DNA of 64,000 bases from Sphingomonas sp. H160509 (GTDB taxonomy: Bacteria > Pseudomonadota > Alphaproteobacteria > Sphingomonadales > Sphingomonadaceae): the NCBI RefSeq assembly GCF_024124765.2, contig NZ_JAMXSR020000002.1:2654001-2718000 (forward strand), in the 5' to 3' direction. A model generated the notes under the pieces. The model saw nothing but the letters and a program-made list of their open reading frames with translations. It had not been told where the DNA came from and did not search any database. Positions 19,342 through 28,941 of this stretch are shown piece by piece. The position numbers and the translations under genes were made by a program. Every line of letters starts with the position of its first letter. The stretch's first letter is position 1.

Positions 19342-20280
19342 ATGCGCTTCGACCTCATCAAATGCCACGGCTCCGGTAACGACTTTCCGCTGATCGACGC
19401 GCGTGCGTCGGTGCTTGGCGATGCGGCTTGGGCGGCCGTTGCGCGGGCGCTGGCGGATCGCGTTGGGCCGGTTGGTGGCGATGGGCTCCTGCTGCTGACC
19501 GGCGGCGACGAGACCCATGCGTTCGGGATGCGGATGTTCAATTCGGATGGTAGCGAGTCGGAGACGTGCCTCAACGGCCTGCGTTGCGTCGCGCGCGCCG
19601 GGTTCGCGGCTACGGGCTCCGAGTCCGCGTCCGCGCTGCTGAAGACGAGCGACGCGGCCGTCGAGCGCGATGCGGATATTGCCGATGGTGTGTTCACCGT
19701 GCGCGAGATTGCTGGCCCCGCATCTTTAGACGTCGAGGCCTGGCCTATGCATGTCGGGACCGATCGCATCGTCGATACGCCGATCGCGCCCTTGCCGACG
19801 GACCGCGCCTTTACCGCGGTGGCGATGCCGAACCCCCATCTCGTGACGTTCGTGGATGCTATCGACGAAGCCGAACTCGTCCGCGTCGGCGAGGCTTGCG
19901 AGGCGGCACCCGACTGGCTGCCCAATCGCGCGAACGTCAGTTTCGTCGAGGTTCGCGGGCGTGACTTGTTCGTGCGGACATTCGAGCGCGGCGTCGGGCT
20001 TACCGACAGTTGCGGCAGTGCGATGGCGGCGTCGACCTATGCCGCGTGCCTGACCGGGCGGATCGCGTACGACGCGCCGACCACCGTCTTCAACAAGGGC
20101 GGGCTGGTCCGCGCGGAGGCGAGCGAGGCGGCGATGGTGACGCTGTCGGGGAATGCTACGTTCGAATGGACCGGCTCGGTCGACGTCGATCTCGACACGG
20201 CGACCGCGAGCGACCTAGTCGTCACGCGGCGGCATGACGATGAGATCGCGGCCTGGGCGGGGCTTCTCGCGACGATCTGA
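19342..20280 (+). CDS. dapF: Diaminopimelate epimerase-like protein (DapF family)
   Basis: A 312-residue PLP-independent racemase fold converting LL- to meso-diaminopimelate for lysine and peptidoglycan. The start MRFDLIKCHGSGNDFPLID is typical. Both catalytic Cys positions are filled, in MRMFNSDGSESETCLNGLRC and in GVGLTDSCGSAMAAS. However the first motif reads CLNG where CGNG is usual, and the second CGSAM where CGTG or CGSG is usual. It may be a divergent DapF or a paralogue with another substrate. ATG 19342 fits homologues; GTG 19333 is possible. Confidence 0.8.
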   Translation: MRFDLIKCHGSGNDFPLIDARASVLGDAAWAAVARALADRVGPVGGDGLLLLTGGDETHAFGMRMFNSDGSESETCLNGLRCVARAGFAATGSESASALLKTSDAAVERDADIADGVFTVREIAGPASLDVEAWPMHVGTDRIVDTPIAPLPTDRAFTAVAMPNPHLVTFVDAIDEAELVRVGEACEAAPDWLPNRANVSFVEVRGRDLFVRTFERGVGLTDSCGSAMAASTYAACLTGRIAYDAPTTVFNKGGLVRAEASEAAMVTLSGNATFEWTGSVDVDLDTATASDLVVTRRHDDEIAAWAGLLATI

Positions 20281-20363
20281 GCGCCGGCTGCGTCCTTATC
20301 CCGGCGCGTCCGTATCTCCCCGCAGTGGCGCCGCACACCGGCTCCGCACGCAGGAGAGAAGCC

Positions 20364-20918
20364 ATGAACCACTTCATTCGTACCGCGATCGTCGCGGCCG
20401 CGGTTGCCGTCAGCGGCAGCGCCATCGTCGCAGCGCAGACCAACCCGATGGTTGGCGGCGCCGCTATGTATCCGACCAAGACGATCGTCGAGAACGCCGT
20501 CAATTCGAAGGATCACACCACGCTGGTCGCCGCGGTCAAGGCCGCCGGCCTGGTCGAGACGCTGTCGGGCCCGGGTCCATTCACCGTGTTCGCGCCGACC
20601 AACGCCGCGTTCAAGAAGCTGCCGGCCGGCACCGTCGACACGCTGCTCAAGCCCGAGAACAAGGCGCAGCTCGCCAGCGTCCTGACCTATCACGTCGTCC
20701 CCGGCACGATCACCGCCGCCGACATCGCCGCCAAGGCGAAGGCCAACGGCGGCACCGCAACCTACACGACCGTGCAGGGCGAGCCGCTAATGTTCAAGAA
20801 GGTCGGCACCGGCTGGGGCATCATGGACGGCAAGGGCCACAAGGGCAGGATCACGATCGCCAACGTGATGCAGTCGAATGGCGTGATCCACGTCGTCGAC
20901 ACGGTGATGCTGCCGTAA
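20364..20918 (+). CDS. Secreted fasciclin-domain protein
   Basis: A 184-residue protein: signal peptide (FIRTAIVAAAVAVSGSAIVA, cleavage probably after AAQ), then one FAS1 domain with the H1 box GPGPFTVFAPTNAAFKKLP, the conserved LTYHVVPG, and the H2-like GVIHVVDTVMLP. FAS1 proteins are cell-surface or periplasmic adhesion-type proteins. ATG 20364 has AGGAGAG upstream. Followed by a hairpin at 20971-21002. Confidence 0.92.
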   Translation: MNHFIRTAIVAAAVAVSGSAIVAAQTNPMVGGAAMYPTKTIVENAVNSKDHTTLVAAVKAAGLVETLSGPGPFTVFAPTNAAFKKLPAGTVDTLLKPENKAQLASVLTYHVVPGTITAADIAAKAKANGGTATYTTVQGEPLMFKKVGTGWGIMDGKGHKGRITIANVMQSNGVIHVVDTVMLP

Positions 20919-20970
20919 TCGGCGGTTCCGCGAGATAGCTGCCTCGCTTTCCCCCGCGAGATAGTTTGCG

Positions 20971-21002
20971 TCGGGCCCGTTGCCGAAAGGTGGCGGGCCC
21001 GA
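20971..21002 (+). terminator. Hairpin after the fasciclin gene
   Basis: TCGGGCCCG pairs with CGGGCCCGA; the inner bases TTGCC/GGTGG extend the stem around a GAAA loop. It lies 53 bases after the fasciclin stop. Only a short T-containing stretch (TTGCGTTGG) follows, so termination is plausible but not textbook. Confidence 0.5.
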
Positions 21003-21018
21003 TTGCGTTGGCACGGTT

Positions 21019-21135
21019 ATCCTCCCCTGTGAGCGGAGGTGGCTGGCGTAGCCAGACGGAGGGGTAATGCGCTGTCGAGAGGGTTATACCCCTCCGTCAG
21101 CCAAGCGGCTGCCACCTCCCCTTGCAGGGGAGGAT
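21019..21135. repeat. Family A palindromic repeat between convergent fasciclin and nupC
   Basis: Runs from ATCCTCCCCT to AGGGGAGGAT with inner arms GACGGAGGGGT and ACCCCTCCGTC. It ends six bases before the nupC stop codon, so it could fold in both transcripts. Confidence 0.8.
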
Positions 21136-21141
21136 ACTCTG

Positions 21142-22408
21142 TCAGCCGATCAGCAGGCCCGCGAGCGCGGCCGACATCAGGTTCGCCAGACTCCCTGCCG
21201 CCAGCGCGCGGAGGCCGAGCTTGGCGATCATCGGGCGCTGGTTCGGCGCGAGGCTGCCGGTCACCGCCATCTGGATCGCGATCGACGAGAAGTTCGCGAA
21301 GCCGCAGAGCGAAAAGGTGATGACCGCGATCGTCCGTGCGCTCAGCCCCTGCTGCGTGCCGAGCGAGATGTAGGCGACGAATTCGTTCAGCACGATCTTC
21401 TGGCCGAACAGCCCGCCGGCGATCCCCGCCTCGCTCCACGGCACGTTCAGCAGGAACATGATCGGCGCAAAGACATAGCCGAGCAGCCCCTGGAAGCTGA
21501 GGCCGGGTAGCCCGATCATGTTGCCGAGCCCGCCGAGCAAGCCGTTCGCGAGCGCCACGAGCGCGACGAACGCCAGCACCATCGCACCGACGGCGACCGC
21601 AAGCCGCACGCCGGTCTGCGCGCCCTGGGCTGCGGCCATGATCAGGTTGGCGGGCTTTTCCTCGTCATGCGTTGCTTGCGGCATCGGTTCGCCCGCCGAC
21701 GATTCACCCGGCAAATCGCCGAGCGCGAGTTCGCCCTCGAGTGGCATCACGCGGTCGGGCATGATGATCTTCGCCATCAGGATGCCGCCCGGCGCGGCCA
21801 TGAAGCTTGCAGCGAGGAGGTAATCGATGCGGATGCCCATCGACGCGTATGCCGCGAGGATCGTGCCCGCGACGCCGGCCATGCCGCTGGTCATCACCGT
21901 AAACAACTGCGCCGGGGTAAGTCCCGCCAGATACGGCCGGATCACGAGTGGCGATTCGCTCTGGCCGACGAAGATGTTCGCGGCCGCGCACAGCGATTCG
22001 ACCTTCGAGACGCCGATGACCTTCTCGATCCCGCCGCCGACCCAGCGCACCACGAACTGCATGATGCCGAGATAATAGAGGGATCGAGACGAGGCTCGCG
22101 AAGAAGATGATCACTGGCAGCGCGGCGATCGCGAAGCTCTGCCCGCCGATCTCGGGGGTCGCCATCTTGCCGAACAGGAATTCGGTGCCCTTCTGCGAAT
22201 AGCCGAGCAAATTGGCGACCCCGCCCGACATCTCGCCGAGCACGACCTTGCCGAAACTGGAATAGAGCACGAGCACCGCGATCCCGGCCTGCAACGCGAA
22301 CGCGGCGCCGACGATACGCAGGCGGATCGCGCGGCGGTCGCTCGACAACAGCACGGCAATGCCCAGGATGACGGCGATGCCCGCCAAACCGATGAAGAGT
22401 CTTTCCAT
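21142..22408 (-). CDS. nupC: NupC-type concentrative nucleoside transporter (frameshifted)
   Basis: Inner-membrane cation-coupled nucleoside importer of the CNT family. It begins MERLFIGLAGIAVILGIAVL; family landmarks are GQSESPLVIRPYL, MTSGMAGVAGTILAAYASMG and FSLCGFANFSSIAIQMAVTG. A one-base shift near 22079-22084 separates IIFFASLVS from LYYLGIMQFVVRWVG. About 421 residues once joined. ATG 22408. It stands alone, facing the family A repeat, and is divergent from the queuosine-precursor transporter gene. Confidence 0.92.
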
Positions 22409-22553
22409 GGACGCCCTGCGTTTTCTTGCGATGACACGCGCCGCCCCCCGGCTGCGCAAGCGACCGACATGACACGCGAGCGCCGCGCTCGCCAGTTATT
22501 TGAAGCGCGCTAGTCATTTGACGGCGCGCGCGATTTCGCTAGCGTCCCCGGCG

Positions 22554-23201
22554 ATGGATAAGTCTGTTCCCGCGTTCCCGCGTTCGCTCTTCGTTTTCTC
22601 AGTCCTGTACGGCGGCATGGTGTGCATCGCCGGCGTGTTGGGGGTGAAGCAGGTCGCGCTCGGCCCGCTCGCGGTCGAGGCGGGAATCTTCGGATTCCTG
22701 CTGTTGGTGGTGTTGAGCAGTGCGATCGCCGAACTGCACGGCCAGAAGACCGCGACGTTCCTGGTGCGCCTGGGGTTCATTCCGCTGCTGGTGTCGGCGG
22801 CGCTGATCCACCTGGTGCTGGCCTTGCCGCACGACCCGGGGATGTACCCGCCCGCGGTCGACGCGTTCCCGGTCGTGGTCGGCCAGAGCTCGCGGATGAT
22901 GATTGCCGGGCTGATCTCGTACGGAATCTCGCAGACACTCAACGTGCTGATCTTCTCGAAGCTGTCGGGACAGGTCGGCAGCGGTGAGGGCAAGCTGGTG
23001 TGGCTGCGCGGGATGATCGCGAGCATCATCTCGCAGATCATCGATACGATCCTGTTCATCACCATCTCGTTCCTCGGCGAACGGCCGATCGTCGCGTTGA
23101 TGGAGGGCCAAATGCTCACCAAGGTCATACTGTCGATCGTGCTGGTGCCGTTCATGATCACGTTCTTCGTGAGGCTCGGGCGGCGGCTGGACCGGGCATA
23201 A
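22554..23201 (+). CDS. Queuosine precursor transporter, YhhQ/VUT family
   Basis: A 215-residue membrane protein with about six helices. Landmarks are SVLYGGMVCIAGVLGVKQVA, ELHGQKTATFLVRLGF and IASIISQIIDTILFITISF, typical of the DUF165/QPT family that imports 7-deazaguanine precursors of queuosine (preQ0/preQ1). ATG 22554. The 145-base gap to nupC shows no preQ1 riboswitch that I can recognise. Both divergent genes carry nucleobase- or nucleoside-type substrates. Confidence 0.87.
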   Translation: MDKSVPAFPRSLFVFSVLYGGMVCIAGVLGVKQVALGPLAVEAGIFGFLLLVVLSSAIAELHGQKTATFLVRLGFIPLLVSAALIHLVLALPHDPGMYPPAVDAFPVVVGQSSRMMIAGLISYGISQTLNVLIFSKLSGQVGSGEGKLVWLRGMIASIISQIIDTILFITISFLGERPIVALMEGQMLTKVILSIVLVPFMITFFVRLGRRLDRA

Positions 23202-23211
23202 TGTTAGATTT

Positions 23212-23322
23212 TTCCGTTCGTGCCGAGTAGAGACCGAGCCTGTCGAGGGCTCGTATCGAGGTACAGGTCTCTCGATACGCCATCTCGACAAGTGCTCGAT
23301 GGCTACTCGAGACGAACGGAAG
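23212..23322. repeat. Family C palindromic repeat upstream of argB
   Basis: The left arm TTCCGTTCGTGCCGAGTAG is matched by the inverse of CTACTCGAGACGAACGGAA at 17 of 19 positions, with an inner pair around CTCGATACGCC and GGCTCGTATCGAGG. A second copy lies at 29697-29849. The right arm ends in GGAAG five bases before the argB TTG start and so supplies its likely ribosome-binding site. Confidence 0.8.
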
Positions 23323-23327
23323 TTTAG

Positions 23328-24245
23328 TTGACCGATCACACGCCCGATCCCGCCCTGCTCGCCAAGGCGGAAACGCTCACCGAGGCGCTGCCGTATCTTC
23401 AGCGTTACGCCGGCAAGACGTTCGTCGTGAAGTACGGCGGCCACGCGATGGGCGACCCCGAACTGCAGCGCGACTTCGCCGAGGACATGGTGCTGCTGAA
23501 AGCAGTCGGCATCAACCCGGTCGTCGTCCACGGCGGCGGCCCGCAGATCGGCGCGATGCTCAAGCGTCTCGGCGTCGAATCGCGCTTCGTCGACGGCCTG
23601 CGCGTCACCGATGCCGAGACCGCGCAGATCGCCGAAATGGTTCTCGCCGGCTCGATCAACAAGGAAATCGTCGGCTGGATCGGCCAGGCGGGCGGTCGCG
23701 CGGTCGGCATCTCGGGCAAGGACGCAGGCCTCGTCCTCGCGCAGAAAGTCGGCCATGGCCGCGAGCCGGACAAGCTGCAGGGCATTGAGCGCCACGTCGA
23801 TCTCGGCTTCGTCGGCGAGCCGATCGCGGTGGACCGGACGATCCTCGACACGCTGATCGCCGCCGACATCATCCCGGTGATCGCCCCGATCGGCATCGGT
23901 GCGGACGGCCACACCTACAACATCAACGCCGATACGATGGCGGGCGCGATCGCCGCCGCGATGGGCGCCGCGCGCTTCTTCCTGCTGACCGATATCGTCG
24001 GCGTGCTCGACAAGGAGGGCGAGCTGCTCACCGACCTCGACCCTGCGCGGATCGCCGAACTGCGCGCCGATGGCACGGTGACCGGTGGCATGATCCCGAA
24101 GCTCGACACCTGCGTCGCGGCGGTCGAATCGGGCGTCGATGCCGCGGTGATCATCGACGGCCGCGTGCCCCACGCGATGCTGCTGGAGATCTTCACCAAG
24201 CAGGGCGCGGGGACGCTGGTCAGCGCCAACGGGCGGTCGCGGTAA
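23328..24245 (+). CDS. argB: Acetylglutamate kinase
   Basis: A 305-residue amino-acid kinase phosphorylating N-acetylglutamate in arginine synthesis. Motifs are the N-terminal phosphate-binding [51 protein letters not shown] and the C-terminal [20 protein letters not shown]. The only start consistent with family length is TTG 23328, preceded by GGAAG (23318-23322), which belongs to the adjacent family C repeat. Single gene, followed by a family A repeat. Confidence 0.95.
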   Translation: MTDHTPDPALLAKAETLTEALPYLQRYAGKTFVVKYGGHAMGDPELQRDFAEDMVLLKAVGINPVVVHGGGPQIGAMLKRLGVESRFVDGLRVTDAETAQIAEMVLAGSINKEIVGWIGQAGGRAVGISGKDAGLVLAQKVGHGREPDKLQGIERHVDLGFVGEPIAVDRTILDTLIAADIIPVIAPIGIGADGHTYNINADTMAGAIAAAMGAARFFLLTDIVGVLDKEGELLTDLDPARIAELRADGTVTGGMIPKLDTCVAAVESGVDAAVIIDGRVPHAMLLEIFTKQGAGTLVSANGRSR

Positions 24246-24260
24246 CACGCCGACCAACCC

Positions 24261-24392
24261 CACGATCCTCCCCGCAAGGGGGAGGTGGCACCGAAGGTGA
24301 CGGAGGGGGAGGACACGTCACGATGGTTGCCCTGTCCTCCCCCTCCGTCTGGCAAGCGCCAGCCACCTCCCCCTGGCGGGGGGAGGATCGTG
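24261..24392. repeat. Family A palindromic repeat between argB and yggT
   Basis: Nearly perfect outer arms CACGATCCTCCCC and GGGGAGGATCGTG; inner arms GACGGAGGGGGAGGACA and TGTCCTCCCCCTCCGTC. Left and right halves each contain a further short hairpin (CTTGCGGGG type, and TGGCAAGCGCCA). It occupies most of the 220-base gap between the two genes. Confidence 0.85.
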
Positions 24393-24465
24393 TCAGTGAC
24401 ACCACAGGGCTTCTCGTTCTCCCCCGCCACCTTATATCGGCAACACACCAGCGGAGACCTACGCC

Positions 24466-24768
24466 TTGATCGCCCTTCTTCAGATCGTCCAGTTGCTGCT
24501 CACCGTCATCTGGTGGATCATCGTCGTGCAGGCGATCCTGTCGTGGCTGATCGCGTTCAACGTCATCAATACGCACAGCGATTTCGTCCGCACCGTGTGG
24601 ACCGCGCTGCAGCGGATGACCGAGCCGATGTATCGTCCGATCCGTCGCGTGCTGCCGGACTTCGGCGCGCTGGACCTGTCGCCGCTGGTCGTGCTGCTGA
24701 TCCTCTACATTCTCAGCAACATCGTTATTCCGAACATCGCGCAGAATTATCTCGTTGCGACCTATTGA
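24466..24768 (+). CDS. YggT family membrane protein
   Basis: A 100-residue protein with two membrane segments, the first beginning LLTVIWWIIVVQAILSWL and the second LSPLVVLLILYILSNIVI, with the family motif EPMYRPIRRVLPDFGALDLS between them. YggT proteins are linked to osmotic tolerance and, in other phyla, to membrane-complex assembly. TTG 24466 is the start, with GGAG nine bases before it. First gene of a tightly overlapping set with DUF167, folD and marC. Confidence 0.9.
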   Translation: MIALLQIVQLLLTVIWWIIVVQAILSWLIAFNVINTHSDFVRTVWTALQRMTEPMYRPIRRVLPDFGALDLSPLVVLLILYILSNIVIPNIAQNYLVATY

Positions 24769-25076
24769 GCGAGAAGGCCGCTTGGCGAGCGCTGGCTGAC
24801 GGCTTGGCGATCGCCGTTCGGGTAACGCCGCGCGGGGGTCGCGATGCGCTGACCGCCGGGACCGATCAGCATTTCGTCGCGAGGTTGGCGGCGGCGCCGG
24901 TGGACGGTGCCGCGAATGCGGGGTTGGTGGCGCTCGTCGCGAAGACCTTCGGCGTATCCAAGCGTGCCGTGACGATCGTCGCCGGCGAAATCGCCCGCTT
25001 GAAGCGCCTGCACATCGCCGGCAACGCCACTACGCTGGCGGAAATTGCCGCCGCGCTCTATGGGCCGCGGGCATGA
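24765..25076 (+). CDS. DUF167 (YggU) family protein
   Basis: A 103-residue cytosolic protein with the family core [33 protein letters not shown] and the [16 protein letters not shown] stretch. Function unknown; the pairing with YggT is conserved in many bacteria. The start TTG 24765 overlaps the yggT stop, and its own stop overlaps folD ATG 25073, so translational coupling is likely. Confidence 0.9.
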   Translation: MSEKAAWRALADGLAIAVRVTPRGGRDALTAGTDQHFVARLAAAPVDGAANAGLVALVAKTFGVSKRAVTIVAGEIARLKRLHIAGNATTLAEIAAALYGPRA

Positions 25077-25948
25077 GCGCGACCATCATCGACGGCAAGG
25101 CCTTCGCCGCCGGCCTCCGGGCCCGTATCGCAGACGGCGTCACCGCCTTCAGGGCGCAGGCAGGCCGCGCGCCCGGCCTCGCCGTCGTGCTGGTCGGCGA
25201 GGATCCCGCCTCCAACGTCTATGTCCGTTCGAAGGGCAAGGCGACGCGCGAAGCCGGGATGGAAAGCATCGAGCACCGCCTCCCCGCCGATGTCCCCGCC
25301 GAAGACCTGCTCGCGCTGGTAGCGACGCTCAACGCCGACCCGACGATCGACGGTATCCTCGTCCAGTTGCCCCTGCCGAAGCATATCGACGAGCAGGCGG
25401 TCATCTCGGCGATCGACCCGGACAAGGACGTCGATGGGTTCCATCCGATCAACGCGGGGCGGCTCGCAACCGGCCTGCCCGGCTTCGTACCCTGCACGCC
25501 GTTCGGCTGCGTCATGCTGTTGAAGAGCGTGCTGCCGACCTTGAGCGGGCTCGAGGCGGTCGTCGTCGGCCGCTCCAACATCGTCGGCAAGCCGATGGCG
25601 CAACTGCTGCTCCGCGAAAGCTGCACCGTGACCGTCGTGCATAGCCGCACGAAGGACGTCCCCGCGCACATCCGCCGCGCGGACATCGTTGTTGCTGCGG
25701 TCGGTATTCCGCAGATGATTAAGGGCGATTGGCTCAAGCCCGGCGCAACCGTCATCGACGTCGGTATCAACCGGACCGATGCCGGCCTCGTCGGCGACGT
25801 CGATTTCGCCAGCGCAGTCGAGGTCGCGGGCGCGATCACACCGGTGCCGGGCGGCGTCGGGCCGATGACCATCGCCTGCCTACTGCGCAACACCTTGGTC
25901 TCCGCTGGCCGCCGCGAAGGCGTCGCGATCGAGGAGTCGAGCCTGTGA
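25073..25948 (+). CDS. folD: Bifunctional methylenetetrahydrofolate dehydrogenase/cyclohydrolase
   Basis: A 291-residue cytosolic enzyme of one-carbon metabolism interconverting methylene-, methenyl- and formyl-tetrahydrofolate with NADP+. It has the substrate site with catalytic Lys in [28 protein letters not shown], the nucleotide motif [17 protein letters not shown], and the ending [23 protein letters not shown] 25073 overlaps the DUF167 stop (ATGA), and the folD stop overlaps the marC GTG start. Confidence 0.96.
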   Translation: MSATIIDGKAFAAGLRARIADGVTAFRAQAGRAPGLAVVLVGEDPASNVYVRSKGKATREAGMESIEHRLPADVPAEDLLALVATLNADPTIDGILVQLPLPKHIDEQAVISAIDPDKDVDGFHPINAGRLATGLPGFVPCTPFGCVMLLKSVLPTLSGLEAVVVGRSNIVGKPMAQLLLRESCTVTVVHSRTKDVPAHIRRADIVVAAVGIPQMIKGDWLKPGATVIDVGINRTDAGLVGDVDFASAVEVAGAITPVPGGVGPMTIACLLRNTLVSAGRREGVAIEESSL

Positions 25949-26565
25949 TCGAACTCTATATTTCGTCGCTAATCACGTTCTTCGTCGTCATCGATCCGCC
26001 CGGCTGCGCGCCGATCTATGCCGGGCTGTCGGCGAGCGCGTCGTCCCTGCAGAAGCGCGCGATGGCAATCCGTGCGGTCGGCGTATCCGCGCTGATCCTG
26101 TTCGTGTTCGCGCTGTTCGGCGAGGCGTTGCTCAAGGGGTTGGGGATCAGCCTCGCCAGCTTTCGCATCGCCGGCGGTATCATGCTGTTCCTGATCGCAC
26201 TCGAAATGGTGTTCGAAAAGCGCACCGAGCGCCGTGAGGATCGTGCTGCCAAGGTCGCGAGCGATCCCGAGGTCGAGGACGTCTCGATCTTCCCGATGGC
26301 GATGCCGATGATCGCGGGCCCCGGCTCGATCGCGTCGGTGATGCTGTTGATGAGCCGCAACAGCGGGATCGAGCGCTCGCTGGTCGTGCTGGGTGCGATG
26401 GTGACGATCCTGCTGCTGACGCTGGTCGCGTTGCTCGCGGCGGGGCCGATTATGCGGATCCTCGGCGCGAAGATCGAGGCCGTGATCACGCGACTGCTCG
26501 GCGTGCTGCTCGCCGCGCTGGCGGTGCAGTTCGTGCTCGACGGTTTGTCGGTAGTGCTGCACTAA
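25945..26565 (+). CDS. MarC family membrane protein
   Basis: A 206-residue inner-membrane protein of the MarC/UPF0056 family with six predicted helices. It opens [20 protein letters not shown] and includes [16 protein letters not shown] and the family motif [18 protein letters not shown]. Role unknown; not shown to be a drug exporter. GTG 25945 overlaps the folD stop. Last gene of the yggT operon, ending just before a hairpin at 26569-26592. Confidence 0.9.
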   Translation: MIELYISSLITFFVVIDPPGCAPIYAGLSASASSLQKRAMAIRAVGVSALILFVFALFGEALLKGLGISLASFRIAGGIMLFLIALEMVFEKRTERREDRAAKVASDPEVEDVSIFPMAMPMIAGPGSIASVMLLMSRNSGIERSLVVLGAMVTILLLTLVALLAAGPIMRILGAKIEAVITRLLGVLLAALAVQFVLDGLSVVLH

Positions 26566-26568
26566 TCC

Positions 26569-26592
26569 GTTCTCCTGCGTTCGCAGGAGAAC
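26569..26592. terminator. Perfect hairpin between convergent marC and glycosyltransferase-like gene
   Basis: GTTCTCCTGCG, a TT loop, then CGCAGGAGAAC: an 11-base perfect stem lying 3 bases after the marC stop and 13 bases from the stop of the opposite gene. It belongs in sequence to the family D repeats (CTCCTGCG/CGCAGGAG). No U run on either side, so bidirectional termination is a guess. Confidence 0.5.
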
Positions 26593-26605
26593 CGGGGGGT
26601 GATGG

Positions 26606-28395
26606 TCAGTCGACCTTAAACAGCCGCAGCGGCGACTTCGCCGGCAGCGGTAGCGGGGTCAGCCACGCCGGCACCTCGTTCTTCGCCAGCTCGGAATAGA
26701 ACCCCCTTCGGACTACGCGCCTTGTAGTTGGTTGATTCCGCCGCGTTCGGGCACAGCAGCAGCATCGTCGCGCCGTGCCGTTTGATGATCGCATGCGCCT
26801 CGTCCGCAGACCGGCCGAACGCGTGCTGGACGTCGAGGATCGCGTCGCCGTTGCGGTGATACGGGCCCGCGATCGCGTCATGATGCGTGATCGTGATCAG
26901 CCGCGGGCCCATGTCGACGAAGGTGAAGATCGTCTGCGCGGGGTATTTGTTCAGCGCGAGCAGCACGGTCGTGCGCAGGCAGTCGCCGGTCGCCATGTTG
27001 ACGCGTTTCTCATACGGCTTCGGTCGGTCGATCGGCAGGTATTGGAGCACCATCCCGGCGAACATGCCCGAGACGATCAGGAACGCCGCGGCCGTCCCCA
27101 GCACGCGCACTGCGATCGATCGGTTGCCGAGCAATCGGGGGATGATCAGCCAGGCTAGCGCGGTCGCTCCCGGGATCGCCAGCATCTGCGCGGCGGGTCC
27201 GGCGCGGACCTGCCACAACAGCATTGCGCAGGCGAACGCGGTGAACAGCGCGACCGCCGCCCAACCGACCGCGCTCGGATCGCGACGCGCACGCCAGGCT
27301 GCGATCGCCGCCCCGATCAGGCCGATGATCGGCAGCGTCGCCAGCGCGAACCCCACACGGAAACTATGCTTGTAGATCGGCTTGGCCTCGCGGACATTGT
27401 CCAGCCAGTTGCGCTGCAGTTCGGGCGAGATCCCCTCGGGCCGCCCGAGGCACTGCGGAAACACCAGCGCGAAACCCGCGACGATCGCCGCCCCGGCCGC
27501 AACCGCCAGCGCCAACCGCATCCCGCGCGACGCCGGCCCGAACCGCGCGAGCAGGAACAGCAACATCCCCGCCGCGATCATCACGCTCAGCCACACCGGG
27601 GTCAGCGCATCGCAGCGCATAGACTGGTTGGCGTTCGACGCGAACAGCGCGAACCCGAGCGTGCTGCCGCCTCCCAACGTCAGCGCGTAGATCGACAGGC
27701 GTTCGGCTTCCGACCGGTCCCACACCCAGCGCAGCGCGATGATCGCGCCCGCCATCGCCGCGTAGGGCAACAGTTCGAGCCCGATCGACAGCGACACCGC
27801 GCTCGCGATCCCGACCATCGCGCCGCCACGCCGGCCGTTCGTATCACACAGGCCCGCGACCGTGAGGCTCAGCATGGCAAGCTGCCAGCCGTGATGATCG
27901 ATCCGCTCGGGCATGAACATCAGCATCGTGGCCGTAGCGCCGACCATGAACACTACTGCCAGCGGCCACGCATAGGGGCTGATCAACCGCCGCACGGTCG
28001 CGCCGATGCCCAGCATCGCGATCGACAGCGGCAGCAGCGGCGCGATCCCGCAGGCGAGCCGCTCCGCCCAGCTGTTGCTGGTGAACAGGCGGAAGAACAG
28101 GGATCAGCCCGGCGATCGGCAGGTCGACGATGCGGCTCCAGTGGATGTCGAACCCGACCGGCGGGTTCATCCGATAGTTGCGCAGATCGTACCAGCCTTG
28201 GCCGTCGAGCAGAGCGCGGACCTGCATAAGGCGCATGTTGTCGTCGGTATCGCCGAGCGACAGCCAGCGGATCTGGCCCCAGCGATCGACCATCGACCAC
28301 GCCGCCACCGCCACCCAGGCGAGCAACGTCAGCGCGATCCAATGCCGATCGAGTTCGTCCAGCAACGTCCGCCGCTGAAGTGGTGCCTGATCCAA
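26606..28395 (-). CDS. Multi-pass GT-C-like membrane protein (two frameshifts)
   Basis: A large integral membrane protein, about 595 residues once joined. The first loop has LGDTDDNMRLMQVRALLDGQ and GFDIHWSRIVDLPIAGLI, an acidic loop after helix one as in lipid-sugar-dependent GT-C glycosyltransferases; roughly ten helices follow, then a soluble C-terminal domain (RHGATMLLLCPNAAESTNYK, ending LRLFKVD). Shifts lie near 28100-28102 and in the C run 26702-26706. TTG 28395 is supported by GGAGGAAAGCG. It is divergent from a GtrA gene, so it may glycosylate a lipid-linked or envelope substrate; that is inference. Confidence 0.72.
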
Positions 28396-28485
28396 AACGC
28401 TTTCCTCCGGCCCGCACGCGCTCTAGATGCGCGGGCTTGTCTTCGCGGCCGCTCTATCGCGGTGCGGGTAAAGAACAAGGCGGGC

Positions 28486-28911
28486 ATGCAGGCGATTTGG
28501 CGACAGGTGGAGCAGATGCGGGCGAGCGGCGTGCTCGGCCAGCTCGTGCGCTTCGGGATCGCCGGTGGGATTTCCAGCGTGGTGTACTCGCTCGTCTACT
28601 TGCCGCTGACCGCGTATGTGTTCCCGCCCCGCCAGGCGGTAGCCGCTGTGCCGTTCGCATTTGCGGTCGCAGTGGTGGTCGGGTTCTTCCTGCACAGCCG
28701 TTGGAGCTTCAAGGGGCACGCGAAGGAACCGGGTGCGGCGCGCCATGTGAAGTTCGTGATCGTCCAGGGTTCGGGGCTCGCGCTCAATGCGGTCATCACC
28801 TGGATCGGTACGGCGCTGCTGCACCTGCATCCGTGGATCCCGCTGATTCCCGCCGTCTTTCTTGCGGCGATCGTGACGTTCGTGCTCAACCGTTTCTGGG
28901 TTTTCAACTGA
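28486..28911 (+). CDS. GtrA family membrane protein
   Basis: A 141-residue GtrA-like flippase with four helices: LVRFGIAGGISSVVYSLVYL, VPFAFAVAVVVGFFLHSRWS with the family FF-H-RW-F pattern, then two more spans ending TFVLNRFWVFN. GtrA proteins move polyprenyl-phosphate-linked sugars across the inner membrane. The start is uncertain: ATG 28486 is chosen; GTG 28462 is in frame. It is followed after 30 bases by the methyltransferase and faces a GT2 gene, the usual partner. Confidence 0.87.
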   Translation: MQAIWRQVEQMRASGVLGQLVRFGIAGGISSVVYSLVYLPLTAYVFPPRQAVAAVPFAFAVAVVVGFFLHSRWSFKGHAKEPGAARHVKFVIVQGSGLALNAVITWIGTALLHLHPWIPLIPAVFLAAIVTFVLNRFWVFN

Positions 28912-28941
28912 CATGAATTTCAACCGCAGGGCCGACACTTA

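Noticed and set aside
22409..22553. preQ1 riboswitch in front of the queuosine-precursor transporter
   Set aside because: I could not find the A-rich tail and pseudoknot pattern of known preQ1 classes. A covariance-model search would settle it.
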